A stretch of DNA of 64,000 nucleotides from Triticum aestivum (Eukaryota > Streptophyta > Magnoliopsida > Poales > Poaceae), in NCBI RefSeq assembly GCF_018294505.1, contig NC_057802.1:307942961-308006960 (forward strand), written 5' to 3'. Positions 35,531-48,585 of the stretch are shown here, one piece after another (within the stretch, counting starts at the first letter, position 1; every line of letters begins with the position of its first letter). The notes beneath the pieces were generated by a model. The model was given only the letters and a program-made list of their open reading frames with translations. It was not told where the DNA came from and made no database searches. Position numbers and translations under genes: made by a program.

Positions 35531-37839
35531 AACATGGCACAGAGAAAGAGGAAGCAACACAGAACGACAGGGAAAGGGAAGCGGAACAATCCTGCAGATT
35601 CTGCTGGTACTAATGGTGCAATAGAAGGTCAAAGTCCAGCGGAAAATTGTACCGACAAGGTATCCCGTGTTACACGAGCTGCAGAACAAGCCAAACAGAA
35701 ACAAATAGCTGCCACCAAACAAGCAGAGACATCCCTAGTTGTTGCAACACCTTCCACAGTATCACCAGCTGCACGATTTACTCGTTGGTCAACTCAGCTA
35801 GCAGCACGTTCCCAAGCTCCCTTGCCACCTGACACTACCTCCCAAGCACTCTTGACACAAGATGAGTTGGCAAGATCAGATGAACTTTGTGAGCTTCAAC
35901 AGCAAGAAGGTAGTTGTTGGAGTCAAGTTACAGTTGCATGCTTCTTTATATGTAGTCTCACGGTTTGATGTACACTAACACTTCCTATGTTTGTTGTTGG
36001 ACTAGCACCTAGGCGCAAGAGGAAACAAACATCAGGGATAATGCTCGATAGGTTAACTAAATCTAGAGGAGGAAGAATGGAGATCCGTTTTGAGGCAGGT
36101 TTAAAAAGGCCACGTGATGCTACAGAGTCGGCCAAGTTAGTATCTGAGGCAGCGGTTGCCGTTAGGTGTCATGTACGTATCCTCCCAACATAGATTCAGT
36201 ACAGGAATGACAAAGACGAAACCCAGTTCAACACCTTCCTCGACCATTTATCTATAAGTATGGTTATGTATGGAAACTAGTAATATCGTCTTGCTCTGTC
36301 CAATACTTTCTAGGTTGCTGATAATGAGACTCCCATAATTTTCAACAGATGAGGTTCAAGTTGGATAGCCAAGATGATGCAACCAGACAAGCTTGCACCC
36401 ATGTTTTCAAGTCTGCTTTGCGACAGTATCGGTATAACTTGAGGAAAACTCACTTTGAAGGCAAGGCTAACAGTGAACTTGCCCAAACATCTCCAGTGGA
36501 AAATATATCGGATGAAGACTGGAGAGGCCTCGTTAAACACTGGTCTGATCCGAAGTATCAGGTACATTATATATATGTGATCAGATCACATGTTGAAGTC
36601 CTATTTACGCATGTGCCACACAAATCTATCTTCTTGTAGGTGAACTGTTCAAAGAACAAGGCCAACCGTACGAAAGTGAAATTCCAACAGACGACGGGAT
36701 CTCGTAGCTATATTGCACACTGCGAGGCTCTTGTAATTAGCTACTGTTTCACTCTTTTTGCTGTACCATATTATCAGATCTATATTGACTTGTTCCAAAT
36801 GCAGAGGAAAGCCCACAAGGACCAAAAAGTACCTGAACCAAATGTTGTGGAAATCTTCAAGGACTATCACACCAGCAAGACGAAGGGCATGACTACACCA
36901 GTCAAAGCCGTTGTTGTAAGTCCTTAATCCTCATGCCTTTTAACTACTACTTACTCTGACTTGTGCCTTGAACTGCATGGTTTGCAGCCAATGTCTATTA
37001 CTCTTTTCAATTTTATACACAATTGTCTTAGCGTATCATTGCACCTTACAAGGTTTAAAAGAGAGGAGTGATGTTCCTTTGATCTTGACCTGTAATTTAG
37101 TTCTGTGCTGGACTTGCCCACACAATGTTACAATTGCCTGTTTGTCTGTTCTCAGTTGTTTTGTGATATGAATGATGTCATACTATGCTTACCGTATTAT
37201 AAACTTTGTCTCTTTATCCTTAACTGTCAATACAATGTGAAAAAATAGACAATACATTAGCCATGGTACATGGTCATATGTTTGGAACCTGGTTTTATTA
37301 TGTACTTTGCAGTAAAATACAACTAATATTTTACATGGGTTCACCAGAATAAGTTCTGTATATAGACCAAAGCTATTTTGTTTAGTTTTGCTGCCTCCTT
37401 AATATCTTCTGTTCTTGTACTACTAATGTAAAAACTCAACTTTTCAGCAAGCTATGGAAAAAAGTGTGGAACCGCCACCTTCTGAAGGTGGCGAGGAAAC
37501 TATAACCGCAATGTCAGCTCTTGCTGCAGTGGGTCGGTACCTGTCCACTAACAGTGCCAAAAGCACGTTCCTGCGTAATACTGGGTTGGTTGTTAAGGCA
37601 ATCTCGTCCAAACTGCCTCATGATCAAGATATGCAAGCTCAAAACGATTTATATCTGTGCTCCAGACACAAGTCCGTTCCCTAACAGAGACTCTTTGTGA
37701 AACAAGGACAGACATTGTTCGATGTCGTCAACATATGCATGGTTTTGAAACCAGACTATCAGACATTTGCTATGTTGTTCAGGAGCCTAGGAGAAATGAA
37801 GGCGAAGGTTATGGTGCTCCATCGGACAATATAGCATGA

Positions 37840-38140
37840 AAACGTAACAGTTAGGTCAAATGAACTGAGCTTCTGAACTTCTGGTGGTGCATTTATCTGC
37901 CAGACTGCTAACTTTTATGCCAACCTTCCTTTTGTTTTATAGTTGTAATTTGTTTTGTTGTGATACAAAATTTGTTCTTAACGTGCAGCCACCGGCTGAA
38001 GAAAACAGCAAGCCATTTTTGTATAGTGTAGGGTGTTCCCTATATTTTCACTAGTGGTGATCTTTGATGCCCAGTGGATGTAATCTGTGCAATTGCCTTA
38101 ATAGCCTAGCGTTAGTTTCGAGCTTATTTATTTCCTAGTC
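37840..38140. other. 3' region of the TNPA-like gene
   Basis: AT-rich, with TTTTGTTTTATAG and TTTGTTCTTAAC stretches. No gene. Confidence 0.4.
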
Positions 38141-39380
38141 TTGTTTTTCCCTGGTTTGCTAGTGGCCGCAACAACCATGGGCCATATACGGACCGTGGTA
38201 ACCATGACCCTGCTACGGGCCGTAGGATCCATGGGACTCCTACGGGTCGTCTTTAAATGGGCCTCCAACACGGCCATAGAATCGGTGGGCCTCGGGCCGT
38301 CGGATAAATGGGTCTACATGGGTCGTAAACGGGCGTAATTGGTATCGGCCCAGCACGGTAACGGGCCGTTAACAGGCCGGAGGACAGCAAAGGCTTAATT
38401 CAGTCACAGGCATAACGGGTCGTTAATGGGCCAGAATATAGGACGGGCTGGAAACGGCACAACGATTAACAGGCCAGAAATGGGTCGACTCTTGCCACGG
38501 GCCGAATTTGGCCCATTAGGGGAACAGGCCAGTAACGGGCCGGAAATAATCGAGGGCCGGAAAGGAGCCCAAGAATGTATGGGCCGTCAGTAGGTCGAAA
38601 GCTAACAAGGGCTGGAAACGGCCCATGTGAATCATGGGCCGTTAACGGGTACAAAGAAATTTATTGTTCATTCCGGGCTAGAGTCACGTTGGTCCTTTAA
38701 AGGGACTAAAGAAACGAAGGCCTCATATGGGCCGAAAGTCGTCGTGGGCCATACATGGGCCGAAAGTGAAACGGGCTAGTGTTATATTCGACGGCCCACA
38801 TGACGTTGTTGGGCCGATTTCGAGTAGGCCCTAACGGGCCGTGAGTTACCGGGCTGTAAAATGGGCTATTTGCGAAGAGACCGTTAATAGGCTTTTCATG
38901 GGCCAGCCCGCTAACTTTTGACCAAGTCAAACGGGCCGGCCTTTGTAAGCTAAATGGGCCGGTGGTGGCCGTCGCACGTGTCGACATATCATAGGCGCCT
39001 ATCTGACCCACTGACAAGCTGACACGTGTTTCCTCTGGCCAATCAGAATTTTACACGTGGAAATTTCCCATTGGTCTGGGCTGTTAACGGGTTATCGGAT
39101 CCAAAACCGGACCCGATAGCTTAACGGTGACCCCTTACGGTGGATGCCACGTGTCGGTCACCCTTGACGAAAGCACTTTTGTGACGCGCAATTTATCGTC
39201 ATGGAAGTGGACACTTCCGTGATGATAATTTTGGTAATGTCATGTAACACTTCTACGACAGCACAGGTATGACTATCTTGATTCTGTCATACAATTGTCA
39301 TGGATGTACATGCATGACAGAAAACGTGACCTACTGTGACAAACACGTATCATCACGGAAGTGTATTTTTTTTTGTAGTG
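38141..39380 (+). mobile_element. CACTA element 3' end with subterminal repeats and terminal inverted repeat
   Basis: The right edge reads ...GTGTATTTTTTTTTGTAGTG (39361-39380). Its reverse complement, CACTACAAAAAAAAATACAC, is the classic CACTA terminus, continuing with TTCCGTGATGATACG as in Caspar/Jorge-like wheat families. The next triplet AAG (39381-39383) would be one target copy. The ~1.2 kb inside is packed with ACGGGCCGT/GGGCC variants in both orientations, the expected binding sites for a TNPA-like protein. No matching left terminus was found in the window, so it is truncated or rearranged. Confidence 0.85.
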
Positions 39381-39384
39381 AAGA

Positions 39385-39690
39385 TGAAAGTGACTAGATA
39401 AAATTTCCGTGTGTCCTCAAGAACGCTTTGCTTATTATGAGTGACCGTTACGGCATGTCCTTTGCTACAAAAAAGATTGAGCTACCTTGATGCACCTTTG
39501 TTGCCGTTACTACTTGTTGCTCGTTACAAATGACCTAGCTATCAAACTAGCTGTTACCGATAATTTTAATGCCTGCAGAAAATACCTTACTGAAAACCGT
39601 TTAACATTTTCTTCTGCTCCTCGATGGGTTTGACACTCTTACTTATCGAAAGGACTACGATTGATCACCTATACTTGTGGGTCATCAGTC
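39385..39690 (+). mobile_element. 3' tail of a solo/truncated gypsy LTR
   Basis: It contains GATTGAGCTACCTTGATGCA and ends ACTATACTTGTGGGTCATCA-like sequence (CTTGTGGGTCATCA at 39677-39690), which I recognise as the end of a common Triticeae LTR. The beginning is lost at the CACTA junction. It probably belongs to a different family from the LTR start at 3232. Confidence 0.55.
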
Positions 39691-39841
39691 CTCGTCGGGC
39701 TCCGCCTGCTTCCTGCGGTGGCGGTGCGCGGACTGCTCCGCCGCCTCTCTCTCCCATGCACGGTACCTCTCGCGGCGCGTGGCGCGCGCCTCCAATTTCG
39801 GAATGCGCGTGCTGACCGGCGGTGCGGGCACTAGCACCCAC
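39691..39841 (-). pseudogene. GC-rich gene fragment interrupted by Angela (right half at 55373)
   Basis: About 150 bp of strongly GC-rich sequence. It joins without loss to 55373 once the Angela element and one CCCAC copy are removed. No domain is recognised. Confidence 0.4.
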
Positions 39842-41528
39842 TAAAGGAAATATGCCCTAGAGGCAATAATAAAGTTGTTATTTATATTTCCTTATATCAT
39901 GATAAATGTTTATTATTCATGCTAGAATTGTATTAACCAGAAACTTAGTACATTTGTGAATACATAGACAAAAAGAGTTTCACTAGTATGCCTCTAATTG
40001 ACTAGCTCGTTAATCAAAGATGGTTAAGTTTCCTAGCCATAGACATTAGTTGTCATTTGATGAACGGGATCACATCATTAGAGAATGATGTGATTGACAT
40101 GACCCATCCGTTAGCTTAGCACTATGATCGTTTAGTTTATTGCTATTGCTTTCTTCATGACTTATACATGTTCCTATGACTATGAGATTATGCAACTCCA
40201 GAATACCGGAGGAACACTTAGTGTGCTATCAAACGTCACAACGTAACTGGGTGATTATAAAGATGCTCTACAGGTGTCTCCGATGGTGTTTGTTGAGTTG
40301 GCATAGATCGAGATTAGGATTTGTCACTCCGATTGTCGGAGAGGTATCTCTGGGCCCTCTCGGTAATGCACATCACTATAAGCCTTGCAAGCAATGTAAC
40401 TAATAAGTTAGTTACGGGATGATGCATTACAGAACGAGTAAAGAGACTTGCCGGTAACGAGATTGAACTAGGTATAGTGATACCGACGATCGAATCTCGA
40501 GCAAGTAACATACCGATGACAGATAAAGATCTTCGTAGAATATGTGGGAGCCAATATGAGCATCCAGGTTCCGCTATTGGTTATTGACCGGAGATGAGTC
40601 TCGGTCATCTCTACATAGTTCTCGAACCCGTAGGGTCCGCACGCTTAACGTTCGATGACGATCGGTATTATGAGTTTATGTGTTTTGATGTACCGAAGGT
40701 AGTTCGGAGTCCCGGATGAGACCACGGACATGACGAGGGGTCTCGAAATGGTCGAGACATAAAGATTGATATATTGGAAGACTATATTCGGACACTGGAA
40801 TAGTTCCGAGGTGTATCGGATATTTTCCGGAGTACCGGGGGGTTACCGGAACCCCCGGGGGGGTTATTGGGCCTCATGGGCCTATTGCTGGAAGAGAGGA
40901 GGCAGGCCAAGGTGTGGCGCGTGCCCCCCTAGCCCAAACCAAATTGGACTAGGGGGGCGGCCCCCCTTTCCTTCTCTCCTCCCTCTCCTTCCCCTTCTCC
41001 TTGTTGGAATAGGAAAGGGGGGGGCCGAATCCTACTTGGAGTAGGATTGCCCCCCATGGCGCGCCTCCTCCCCTGGCTGGCCTCCTCCTCTCTCCCCCTT
41101 TATATACGTGGGAAGGGGGCACCCCAAAGACACACAAAAGTTTCTCTTAGCCGTGTGCGATGCCCCCCTCCACAGAAACACACCTCGGTCGTATCGTTGC
41201 AGTGCTTAGGCGAAGCCATGCGCCGGTAACTTCATCATCACCGTCACCACGCCGTCGTGCTGACGAAACTCTCCCTCGGCCTCAGCTGGATCAAGAGTTC
41301 GAGGGACGTCACCGAGCTTTACGTGTGCAGATCGCGGAGGTGATGTGCGTTCGGTACTTGATCGGTTGGATCGTGAAGACATTCGACTACATCAGCCGCG
41401 TTACTTAACTCTTCCGCTTGTGGTCTACGAGGGTACGTGGACACACTCTCCCCGCTCGTTGCTATGCTTCTCCTAGATAGATCTTACGTGATCGTAGGAA
41501 AAAATTTGAAATACTACATTCCCCAACA
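39842..41528 (+). mobile_element. 5' LTR of Angela-type element
   Basis: Starts (T)AAAGGAAATATGCCCTAG and ends TACATTCCCCAACA. A TATA-like CCCTTTATATACGTGG lies near 41096-41111, the promoter for element RNA. The first base pair of the TG terminus is mutated to TA. Confidence 0.95.
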
Positions 41529-41529
41529 G

Positions 41530-41541
41530 TGGCATCCGAGC
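41530..41541 (+). promoter_or_regulatory. Primer-binding site (tRNA-Met type)
   Basis: TGGCATCCGAGC lies two bases after the 5' LTR. It is the usual TGGTATCAGAGC complement to initiator tRNA-Met with two changes. It primes minus-strand DNA synthesis. Confidence 0.8.
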
Positions 41542-42762
41542 TAGGTCTATGCGCAGATGTTATATGCACGACTAGAACACAAAGAGTTGTGGGCGATAAT
41601 AGTCATACTGCTTACCAGCATGTCATACTTTGATTCGGCGGTATTGTTAGATGAAGCGGCCCAGACCGACATTACATGACCGCGTTCATGAGACTGGTTC
41701 TACCGCCGTGCTTTGCACACAGGTGGCTAGTGGGTGTCTGTTTCTCCAACTTTAGTGGAATCGAGTGTGACTATGCCCGGTCCTTGTTGAATGTTAAAAC
41801 ATCACACTTGACGAAAAATCGTTGTGGTTTTGATGCGTAGGTAAGAACGGTTCTTGCTAAAAGCCCGTAGCAGCCACGTAAAACTTGCAACAACAAAGTA
41901 GAGGACGTCTAACTTGTTTTTGCAGGGCTTGCTGTGATGTGATATGGTCAAGACGTGATGATATATAATTTGTTGTATGAGATGATCATGTTTTGTAATA
42001 GTTATCGTTAACTGGCAGGAGCCATATGGTTGTTGCTTTATTGTATGAAATGCAATCGCCATATAATTGCTTTACTTTACCACTAAGCGGTGGCGATAGT
42101 CGTAGTAACAATAGTTGGCGAGACGACAACGATGCTTCGATGGAGATCAAGGTGTCAAGCCAGTGACGATGGTGATCATGACGGTGCTTTGGAGATGGAG
42201 ATCAAAGGCACAAGATGATGATGGCTATATCATATCACTTATATTGATTGCATGTGATGTTTATCCTTTATGCATCTTATTTTGCTTAGTACGGCGATAG
42301 CATTATAAGATGATCTCTCACTAAATTTCAAGGTACAAGTGTTCTCCCTGCGTATGCACTGTTGCGACAGTTCGTCGTGCCGAGCCACCACGTGATGGTC
42401 GGGTGTGATAAGCTCTACGTTCACATACAACGGGTGCAAGCCAATTTTGCACACGCAGAATACTCGGGTTAAACTTGACGAGCCTAGCATATGCAGATAT
42501 GGCCTCGGAACACTGAGACTGAAAGGTCGAGCGTGAATCATATAGTAGATATGATCAACATAGTGATGTTCACCATTGAAAGCTACTCCATCTCACGTGA
42601 TGATCGTACATGGTTTAGTTGATTTGGATCACGTGATCACTTAGATGATTAGAGGGATGTCTATCTAAGTGGGAGTTCTTAAGTAATATGATTAATTGAA
42701 CTTTAATTTATCATGAACTTAGTACCTGATAGTATTTTGCATGTCTATGTTGTTGTAGATCA

Positions 42763-44013
42763 ATGGCCCGTGCTACTGTTCCTTTGAATTTTAATGTGTT
42801 CCTAGAGGAAGCTAAGTTGAAAGATGATGGTAGCAACTACACGGACTGGGTCCGTAACTTGAGGATTATCCTCATTGCTGCACAGAAGAATTACGTCTTG
42901 GAAGCACCGCTAGGTGCAAGACCCGTTGTAGGAGCAACACCAGACGTTGTGAACGCCTGGCAGAGCAAAGTTGATGACTACTCGATAGTTCAGTGTGCCA
43001 TCCTTTACGGCTTAGAACCGGGACTTCGACGACGTTTTGAACGTCATGGAGCATATGAGACGTTCCAGGAGTTGAAGTTAATATTTCAAGCAAATGCCCG
43101 GATTGAGAGATATGAAGTCTCAAATAAGTTCTACAGCTACAAAATGGAGGAGAATAGTTCTGTTAGTGAACATATACTCAAAATGTCTGGGTACCATAAT
43201 CACTTGACTCAACTGGGAGTTAATCTTCCGGTTGATAGTGTTATTGACAGAGTTCTTCAATCACTGCCACCAAGCTACAAAAGCTTCGTGATGAACTATA
43301 ATATGCAAGGGATGGATAAGACAATTCCCGAGCTCTTCGCAATGCTAAAGGCTGCCGAGGTAGAAATCAAGAAGGAGCATCAAGTGTTGATGGTCAACAA
43401 GACCACTAGTTTCAAGAAAAAGTGCAAAGGGAAGAAGGGGAACTTCAAGAAGAACGGCAAGCAAGTTGCTGCTCAAGTGAAAAAGCCCAAGTCTGGTCCT
43501 AAGCCTGAGACTGAGTGCTTCTACTGCAAAGGGACTGGTCACTGGAAGCGGAATTGCCCCAAGTATTTGGCGGATAAGAAGGATGGCAAAGTGAAAGGTA
43601 TATTTGATATACATATTATTGATGTGTACCTTACTAATTCTCGCAGTAGTGCCTGGGTATTTGATACTGGTTCTGTTGCTCATATTTGCAAGTTCGATGT
43701 GATCGCCGTCGGCATGCTACCTCTACATCTACCTTCGGGATTAGTTTTAGACCTGAATAATTGTTATTTGGTGCCAGCGTTAAGCATGAAGATTATATCT
43801 GGATCTTGTTTGATGCGAGACGGTTATTCATTTAAATCAGAGAATAATGGTTGTTCTATTTATATGAGTAATATCTTTTATGGTCATGCACCCTTGATGA
43901 GTGGTCTATTTTTGTTGAATCTCGATAGTAGTGACACACATATTCATAGTATTGAAGCCAAAAGATTAAGTTTAATAATGATAGTGCAACTAATTTATGG
44001 CACTGCCGTTTAG
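42763..44013 (+). pseudogene. Angela Gag and protease
   Basis: ATG 42763 starts M-A-R-A-T-V-P-L-N-F. The Gag region (UBN2-like; Y-x-D-W-V-R-N-L-R, L-x-x-L-P-P-S-Y-K-S-F) is followed by a basic stretch and a zinc knuckle C-F-Y-C-K-G-T-G-H-W-K-R-N-C (about 43519-43558). The protease motif W-V-F-D-T-G-S follows at about 43654-43674. The segment after it looks shorter than in intact relatives. A 1-nt shift near 43975 throws the frame out before the L-W-H-C-R-L-G-H (gag_pre-integrs) motif. Gag forms particles and the protease cuts the polyprotein. Confidence 0.85.
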
Positions 44014-46640
44014 GTCATATTGGTGTAAAGTGCATGAAGAAACTCCATGTTGATGGGCTTTTGGAATCACTTGATGCTTGCGAACCATGCCTCACGGGCA
44101 AGATGACTAAGACTCCGTTCTCCGGAACAATGGAGCGAGCAACAGACTTGTTGGAAATAATACATACTGATGTATGCGGTCTGATGAGTGTTGAGGCTCG
44201 CGGCGGGTATCGTTATTTTCTAACCTTCACAGATGATTTGAGCAGATATGGGTATATCTACTTAATGAAACATAAGTCTGAAACATTTGAAAAGTTCAAA
44301 GGATTTCAGAGTGAACTGGAAAATCATCGTAACAAGAAAATAAAATTTCTACAATCTGATCGTGGAGGAGAATATTTGAGTTACGAGTTTGGTCTTCATT
44401 TGAAACAATGCAGAATAGTTTTGCATCTCACGCCACCCGGAACACCACAGCGTAATGGTGTGTCCGAACGTCGTAATCGCACTTTATTAGATATGGTGCG
44501 ATCTATGATGTCTCTTACTGATTTACCGCTAACATTTTGGGGTTATGCTTTAGAGACGGCTACATTCACATTAAATAAGGCACCATCTAAATCCATTGAG
44601 ACGACACCATATGAACTGTGGTTTGGCAAGAAACCCAAGTTGTCGTTTCTTAAAGTTTGGGGCTGCGATGCTTATGTGAAAAAGCTTCAACCTGATAAGC
44701 TTGAACCCAAATCGGAGAAATGTGTCTTCATAGGATACCCAAAGGAGACTGTTGGGTACACCTTCTATCACAGATCCGAAGGCAAGATATTCGTTGCTAA
44801 GAATGGATCCTTTCTAAAGAAGGAGTTTCTCTCAAAAGAAGTGAGTGGGAGGAAAGTAGAACTTGATGAGGTAACTGTACCTGCTCCCTTATTGGAAAGT
44901 AGTTCATCACAGAAATCAGTTCCTGTGATTCCTACACCGATTAGTGAGGAAGCTAATGATGATGATCATGAAACTTCTGATCAAGTTACTACAGAACCTC
45001 GTAGGTCAACCAGAGTAAGATCCGCACCAGAGTGGTACGGTAATCCTGTTCTGGAGGTCATGTTACTTGACCATGACGAACCTAAAAACTATGAGGAAGC
45101 GATGATGAGCCCAGATTCTGGGCCATGAAATCTGAGATGGGATCCATGTATGAGAACAAAGTGTGGACTTTGGTTGACTTGCCCGATGATCGGCAAGCCA
45201 TAGAGAATAAATGGATCTTCAAGAAGAAGACAGACGCAGACGATAATGTTACTCTCTACAAAGCTTGACTTGTTGCGAAAGGTTTTCGACAAGTTCAAGG
45301 AGTTGACTACGATGAGACCTTATCACCCGTAGCAATGCTTAAGTCCGTCCAAATCATGTTAGCAATTGCCGCATTTTATGATTATGAAATTTGGCAAATG
45401 GATGTCAAAACTGCATTCCTGAATGGATTTCTGGAAGAAGAGTTGTATATGATGCAAGCCAAAGGTTTTATCGATCCAAAGGATGCTAACAAAGTGTGCA
45501 AGCTCCAGCGATCCATTTATGGACTGGTGCAAGCATCTCGGAGTTGGAATAATTATTTTGAAAGTGTGATCAAAGCATATGGTTTTATACAGACTTTTTG
45601 GAGAAGCCTGTATTTACAAGAAAGTGAGTGGGAGCTCTGTAGCATTTCTAATATTATATGTGGATGACATATTGTTGATTGGAAATGATATAGAATTCCT
45701 GGATAGCATAAAAGGATACTTGAATAAAAGTTTTTCTATGAAAGACCTCGGTGAAGCTGCTTATATATTAGGCATTAAGATCTATAGAGATAGATCAAGA
45801 CACTTAATTGGACTTTCACAAAACACATACCTTGATAAAGTTTTGAAGAAGTTCAAAATGGATCAAGCAAAGAAAGGGTTCTTGCCTGTGTTACAAGGTG
45901 TGAAGTTGAGTCAGACTCAATGCCCGACCACTGCAGAAGATAGAGAGAAAATGAAAGTCATTCCCTATGCTTCAGCCATAGGTTCTATCATGTATGCAAT
46001 GTTGTGTACCAGACCTGATGTGTGCCTTGCTATTAGTTTAGCAGGGAGGTACCAAAGTAATCCAGGAGTGGATCACTGGACAGCGTTCAAGAACATCCTG
46101 AAATACCTGAAAAGGACTAAGGATATGTTTCTCGTTTATGGAGGTGACAAAGAGCTGGTCGTAAATGGTTATGTCGATGCAAGCTTTGACACTGATCCAG
46201 ATGACTCTAGGTCACAAACCAGATACATATTTATATTGAACGATGGAGCTGTCAGTTGGTGCAGTTCTAAGCAAAGCGTCGTGGCGGGATCTACGTGTGA
46301 AGCAGAGTACATAGCTGCTTCAGAAGCAGCAAATGAAGGAGTCTGGATGAAGGAGTTCATATCCGATCTAGGTGTCATACCTAGTGCATCGGGTCCAATG
46401 AAAATCTTTTGTGACAATACTGGTGCAATTGCCTTGGCAAAGGAACTCCGGATTTCACAAGAGAACCAAGCACATCAAGAGATGCTTCAATTCCATCCGC
46501 GATCAAGTCAAGGGGGGAGACATACAGATTTTCAAAATACATACGGATCGGAATGTTGCAGACCGGTTGACTAAGCCTCTCTCACGAGCAAAACATGATG
46601 AGCACCAAGACTCCATGGGTGTTAGAATCATTACGGTGTA
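43976..46640 (+). pseudogene. Angela Pol: integrase, reverse transcriptase, RNase H
   Basis: Integrase runs to 45128: H-T-D-V-C-G, Q-S-D-R-G-G-E-Y and G-V-S-E-R-R-N supply the D, D and E. An indel near 45115 and TGA at about 45265 (within Y-K-A-stop-L-V-A-K-G-F, a CGA arginine position) break the join to reverse transcriptase. That covers 45150-46000 with A-F-L-N-G-F-L and the Y-V-D-D-I-L-L box near 45660. Another shift lies near 45590. The RNase H part (Y-V-D-A-S-F-D-T, S-S-K-Q-S-V-V, C-E-A-E-Y-I-A-A) continues to a shift near 46440 and ends V-R-I-I-T-V at 46641. At least four lesions: dead. Confidence 0.9.
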
Positions 46641-46674
46641 ATCTGGATTATTGACTCTAGTGCAAATGGGAGAC

Positions 46675-48262
46675 TGAAGGAAATATGCCCTAGAGGCAAT
46701 AATAAATTTGTTATTTATATTTCCTTATATCATGATAAATGTTTATTGTTCATGCTAGAATTGTATTAACCAGAAACTTAGTACATGTGTGAATACATAG
46801 ACAAACAAAGTGTCACTAGTATGCCTCTACTTGACTAGATCGTTAATCAAAGATGGTTAAGTTTACTAGCCATAGACATTAGTTGTCATTTGATGAACGG
46901 GATCACATTATTAGAGAATGATGTGATTGACATGACCCATCCGTTAGCTTAGCACTATGATCGTTTAGTTTATTGCTATTGCTTTCTTCATGACTTATAC
47001 ATGTTCCTATGACTATGAGATTATGCAACTCCCGAGTACCGGAGGAACACTTAGTGTGCTATCAAACGTCACAATGTAACTGGGTGATTATAAAGATGCT
47101 CTACAGGTGTCTCCGATGGTGTTTGTTGAGTTGGCATAGATCGAGATTAGAATTTGTCACTCCGATTGTCGGAGAGGTATCTCTGGGCCCTCCCGGTAAT
47201 GCACATCACTATAAGCCTTGCAAGCAATGTAACTAATAAGTTAGTTACGGGATGCTGCATTACGGAACGAGTAAAGAGACTTGCCGGTAACAAGATTGAA
47301 CTAGTTATAGTGATACCGACGATCGAATCTCGGGCAAGTAACATACCGATGACAAAGATAAAGATCTTCGTAGAATATGTGGGAGCCAATATGAGCATCC
47401 ATATTCCGCTATTGGTTATTGACCGGAGATGAGTCTCGGTCATGTCTACATAGTTCTCGAACCCGTAGGGTCCGCACGCTTAACGTTCGATTACGATCGG
47501 TATTATGAGTTTATGTGTTTTGATGTACCGAAGGTAGTTCGGAGTCCCGGATGAAATCGCGGACATGACGAGGAGTCTCGAAATGGTCGAGACATAAAGT
47601 TTGATATATTGGAAGACTATATTCGGACACCGGAATAGTTCCGAGGTGTATCGGATATTTTCCGGAGTACCGGGGGGTTACCGGAACCCCCCGGGGGTTA
47701 TTGGGCCTCATGGGCCTATTGGTGGAAGAGAGGAGGCAGGCCAAGGTGTGGCACCTCCCCCCTAGCCCAAACCAAATTGGACTAGGAGGTCGGGCCCCCT
47801 TTCCTTCTCTCCTCCCTCTCCTTCCCCCTTCTCCTTGTTGGAATAGGAAAGGGGGGCCGAATCCTACTTGGAGTAGGATTGCCCCCCCCCCCATGGCGCG
47901 CCTCCTCCCCTGGCCGGCCTCCTCCTCCCTCCCCCCTTTATATACGTGGGAAGGGGGCACCCCAAAGACACACAAAAGTTTCTCTTAGCCGTGTGCGGTG
48001 CCCCCCTCCACAGAAACAGACCTCGGTCATATCGTTGCAGTGCTTAGGCAAAGCCCTGCGTCGATAACTTCATCATCACCGTCACCACGTCGTCGTGCTG
48101 ACGAAACTCTCCCTCGGCCTCGGCTGCATCAAGAGTTCGAGGGACGTCAGCGAGCTGTACGTGTGCAGATCGCGGAGGTGCCCTGCGTTCGGTACTTGAT
48201 CGGTTGGATCGTGAAGACGTTCGACTACATCAACCGCGTTACTTAACGCTTCCGCTTTCGGT
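46675..48262 (+). mobile_element. 3' LTR of Angela-type element, left part
   Basis: Begins TGAAGGAAATATGCCCTAG after the purine-rich GCAAATGGGAGAC. It is co-linear with the 5' LTR until CTTCCGCTTTCGGT, where the MULE cuts in. The remaining 104 bp are at 55269-55372. Confidence 0.95.
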
Positions 48263-48500
48263 GAGTGAATTGCAAAAAACATCGACACTTCAGGCTAGGT
48301 TTGCACGTACCACACATATACGAAATTGTGCCAAAAAGCACTAATTTTTTTCATAATTTTTTGCAAAAAACACTAGTTGCTTGTTTGGACCGTTTTAAGT
48401 GCGTTTATGACAAGGGGGCCTGCATCCGTCGACGTGGCAGCACTGTTCACACGGCAACGTCGTTAGACGGCATTACACGCCGCTGGCGCACCGGTTCGAG
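48263..48500 (+). repeat. Left terminal inverted repeat of the MULE
   Basis: About 238 bp, matching the reverse complement of 55021-55259 with roughly seven differences by eye. Similarity stops after GCACCGGTTCGAG. It ends 85 bp before the transposase ATG and so probably contains the promoter. Confidence 0.95.
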
Positions 48501-48585
48501 CCGGGCCGCTTAGTCTTCGAGCCGTACCCCGCCCGGTCCGCTCCTCTCACTCTCTTTTCCTCCCCCACACTCTCTCCTCTCAGTC

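Larger units (their letters stand above)
31973..37839 (+). pseudogene. CACTA TNPA-like gene, Transposase_24 (Ptta/En/Spm) family, multi-exon, decayed
   Basis: Recognisable exons: ~33168-33334, ~33866-33968, ~34562-34737 (three related exons), ~35548-35910 (R-K-R-K-Q-H, Gln/Thr-rich), 36007-36171 (R-L-T-K-S-R-G-G-R-M-E-I), ~36349-36561 (D-W-R-G-L-V-K-H-W-S-D-P-K-Y-Q), 36640-36732 (C-S-K-N-K-A-N-R-T-K-V-K), ~36806-36916 (P-x-P-N-V-V-E-I-F-K-D-Y-H) and 37448 to ~37655, continuing in another frame to TAG at 37837-37839. The W-x-x-L-V-xx-W-S...C-x-x-N-K-x-N-R block is the family signature: a DNA-binding helper that recognises CACTA subterminal repeats. The 5' end near 32041 has adjacent TAG codons (ATGCCCTCCAAGGCTAGTAG), and a frameshift lies near 37655. 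The first exons lie close to the gypsy insertion. Confidence 0.7.

Noticed and set aside
3232..39690. LTR start at 3232 and LTR tail at 39385-39690 as halves of one LTR split by everything between
   Set aside because: The tail resembles the end of a different LTR family from the one that starts TGATACGTCTCC; the join is unsupported.
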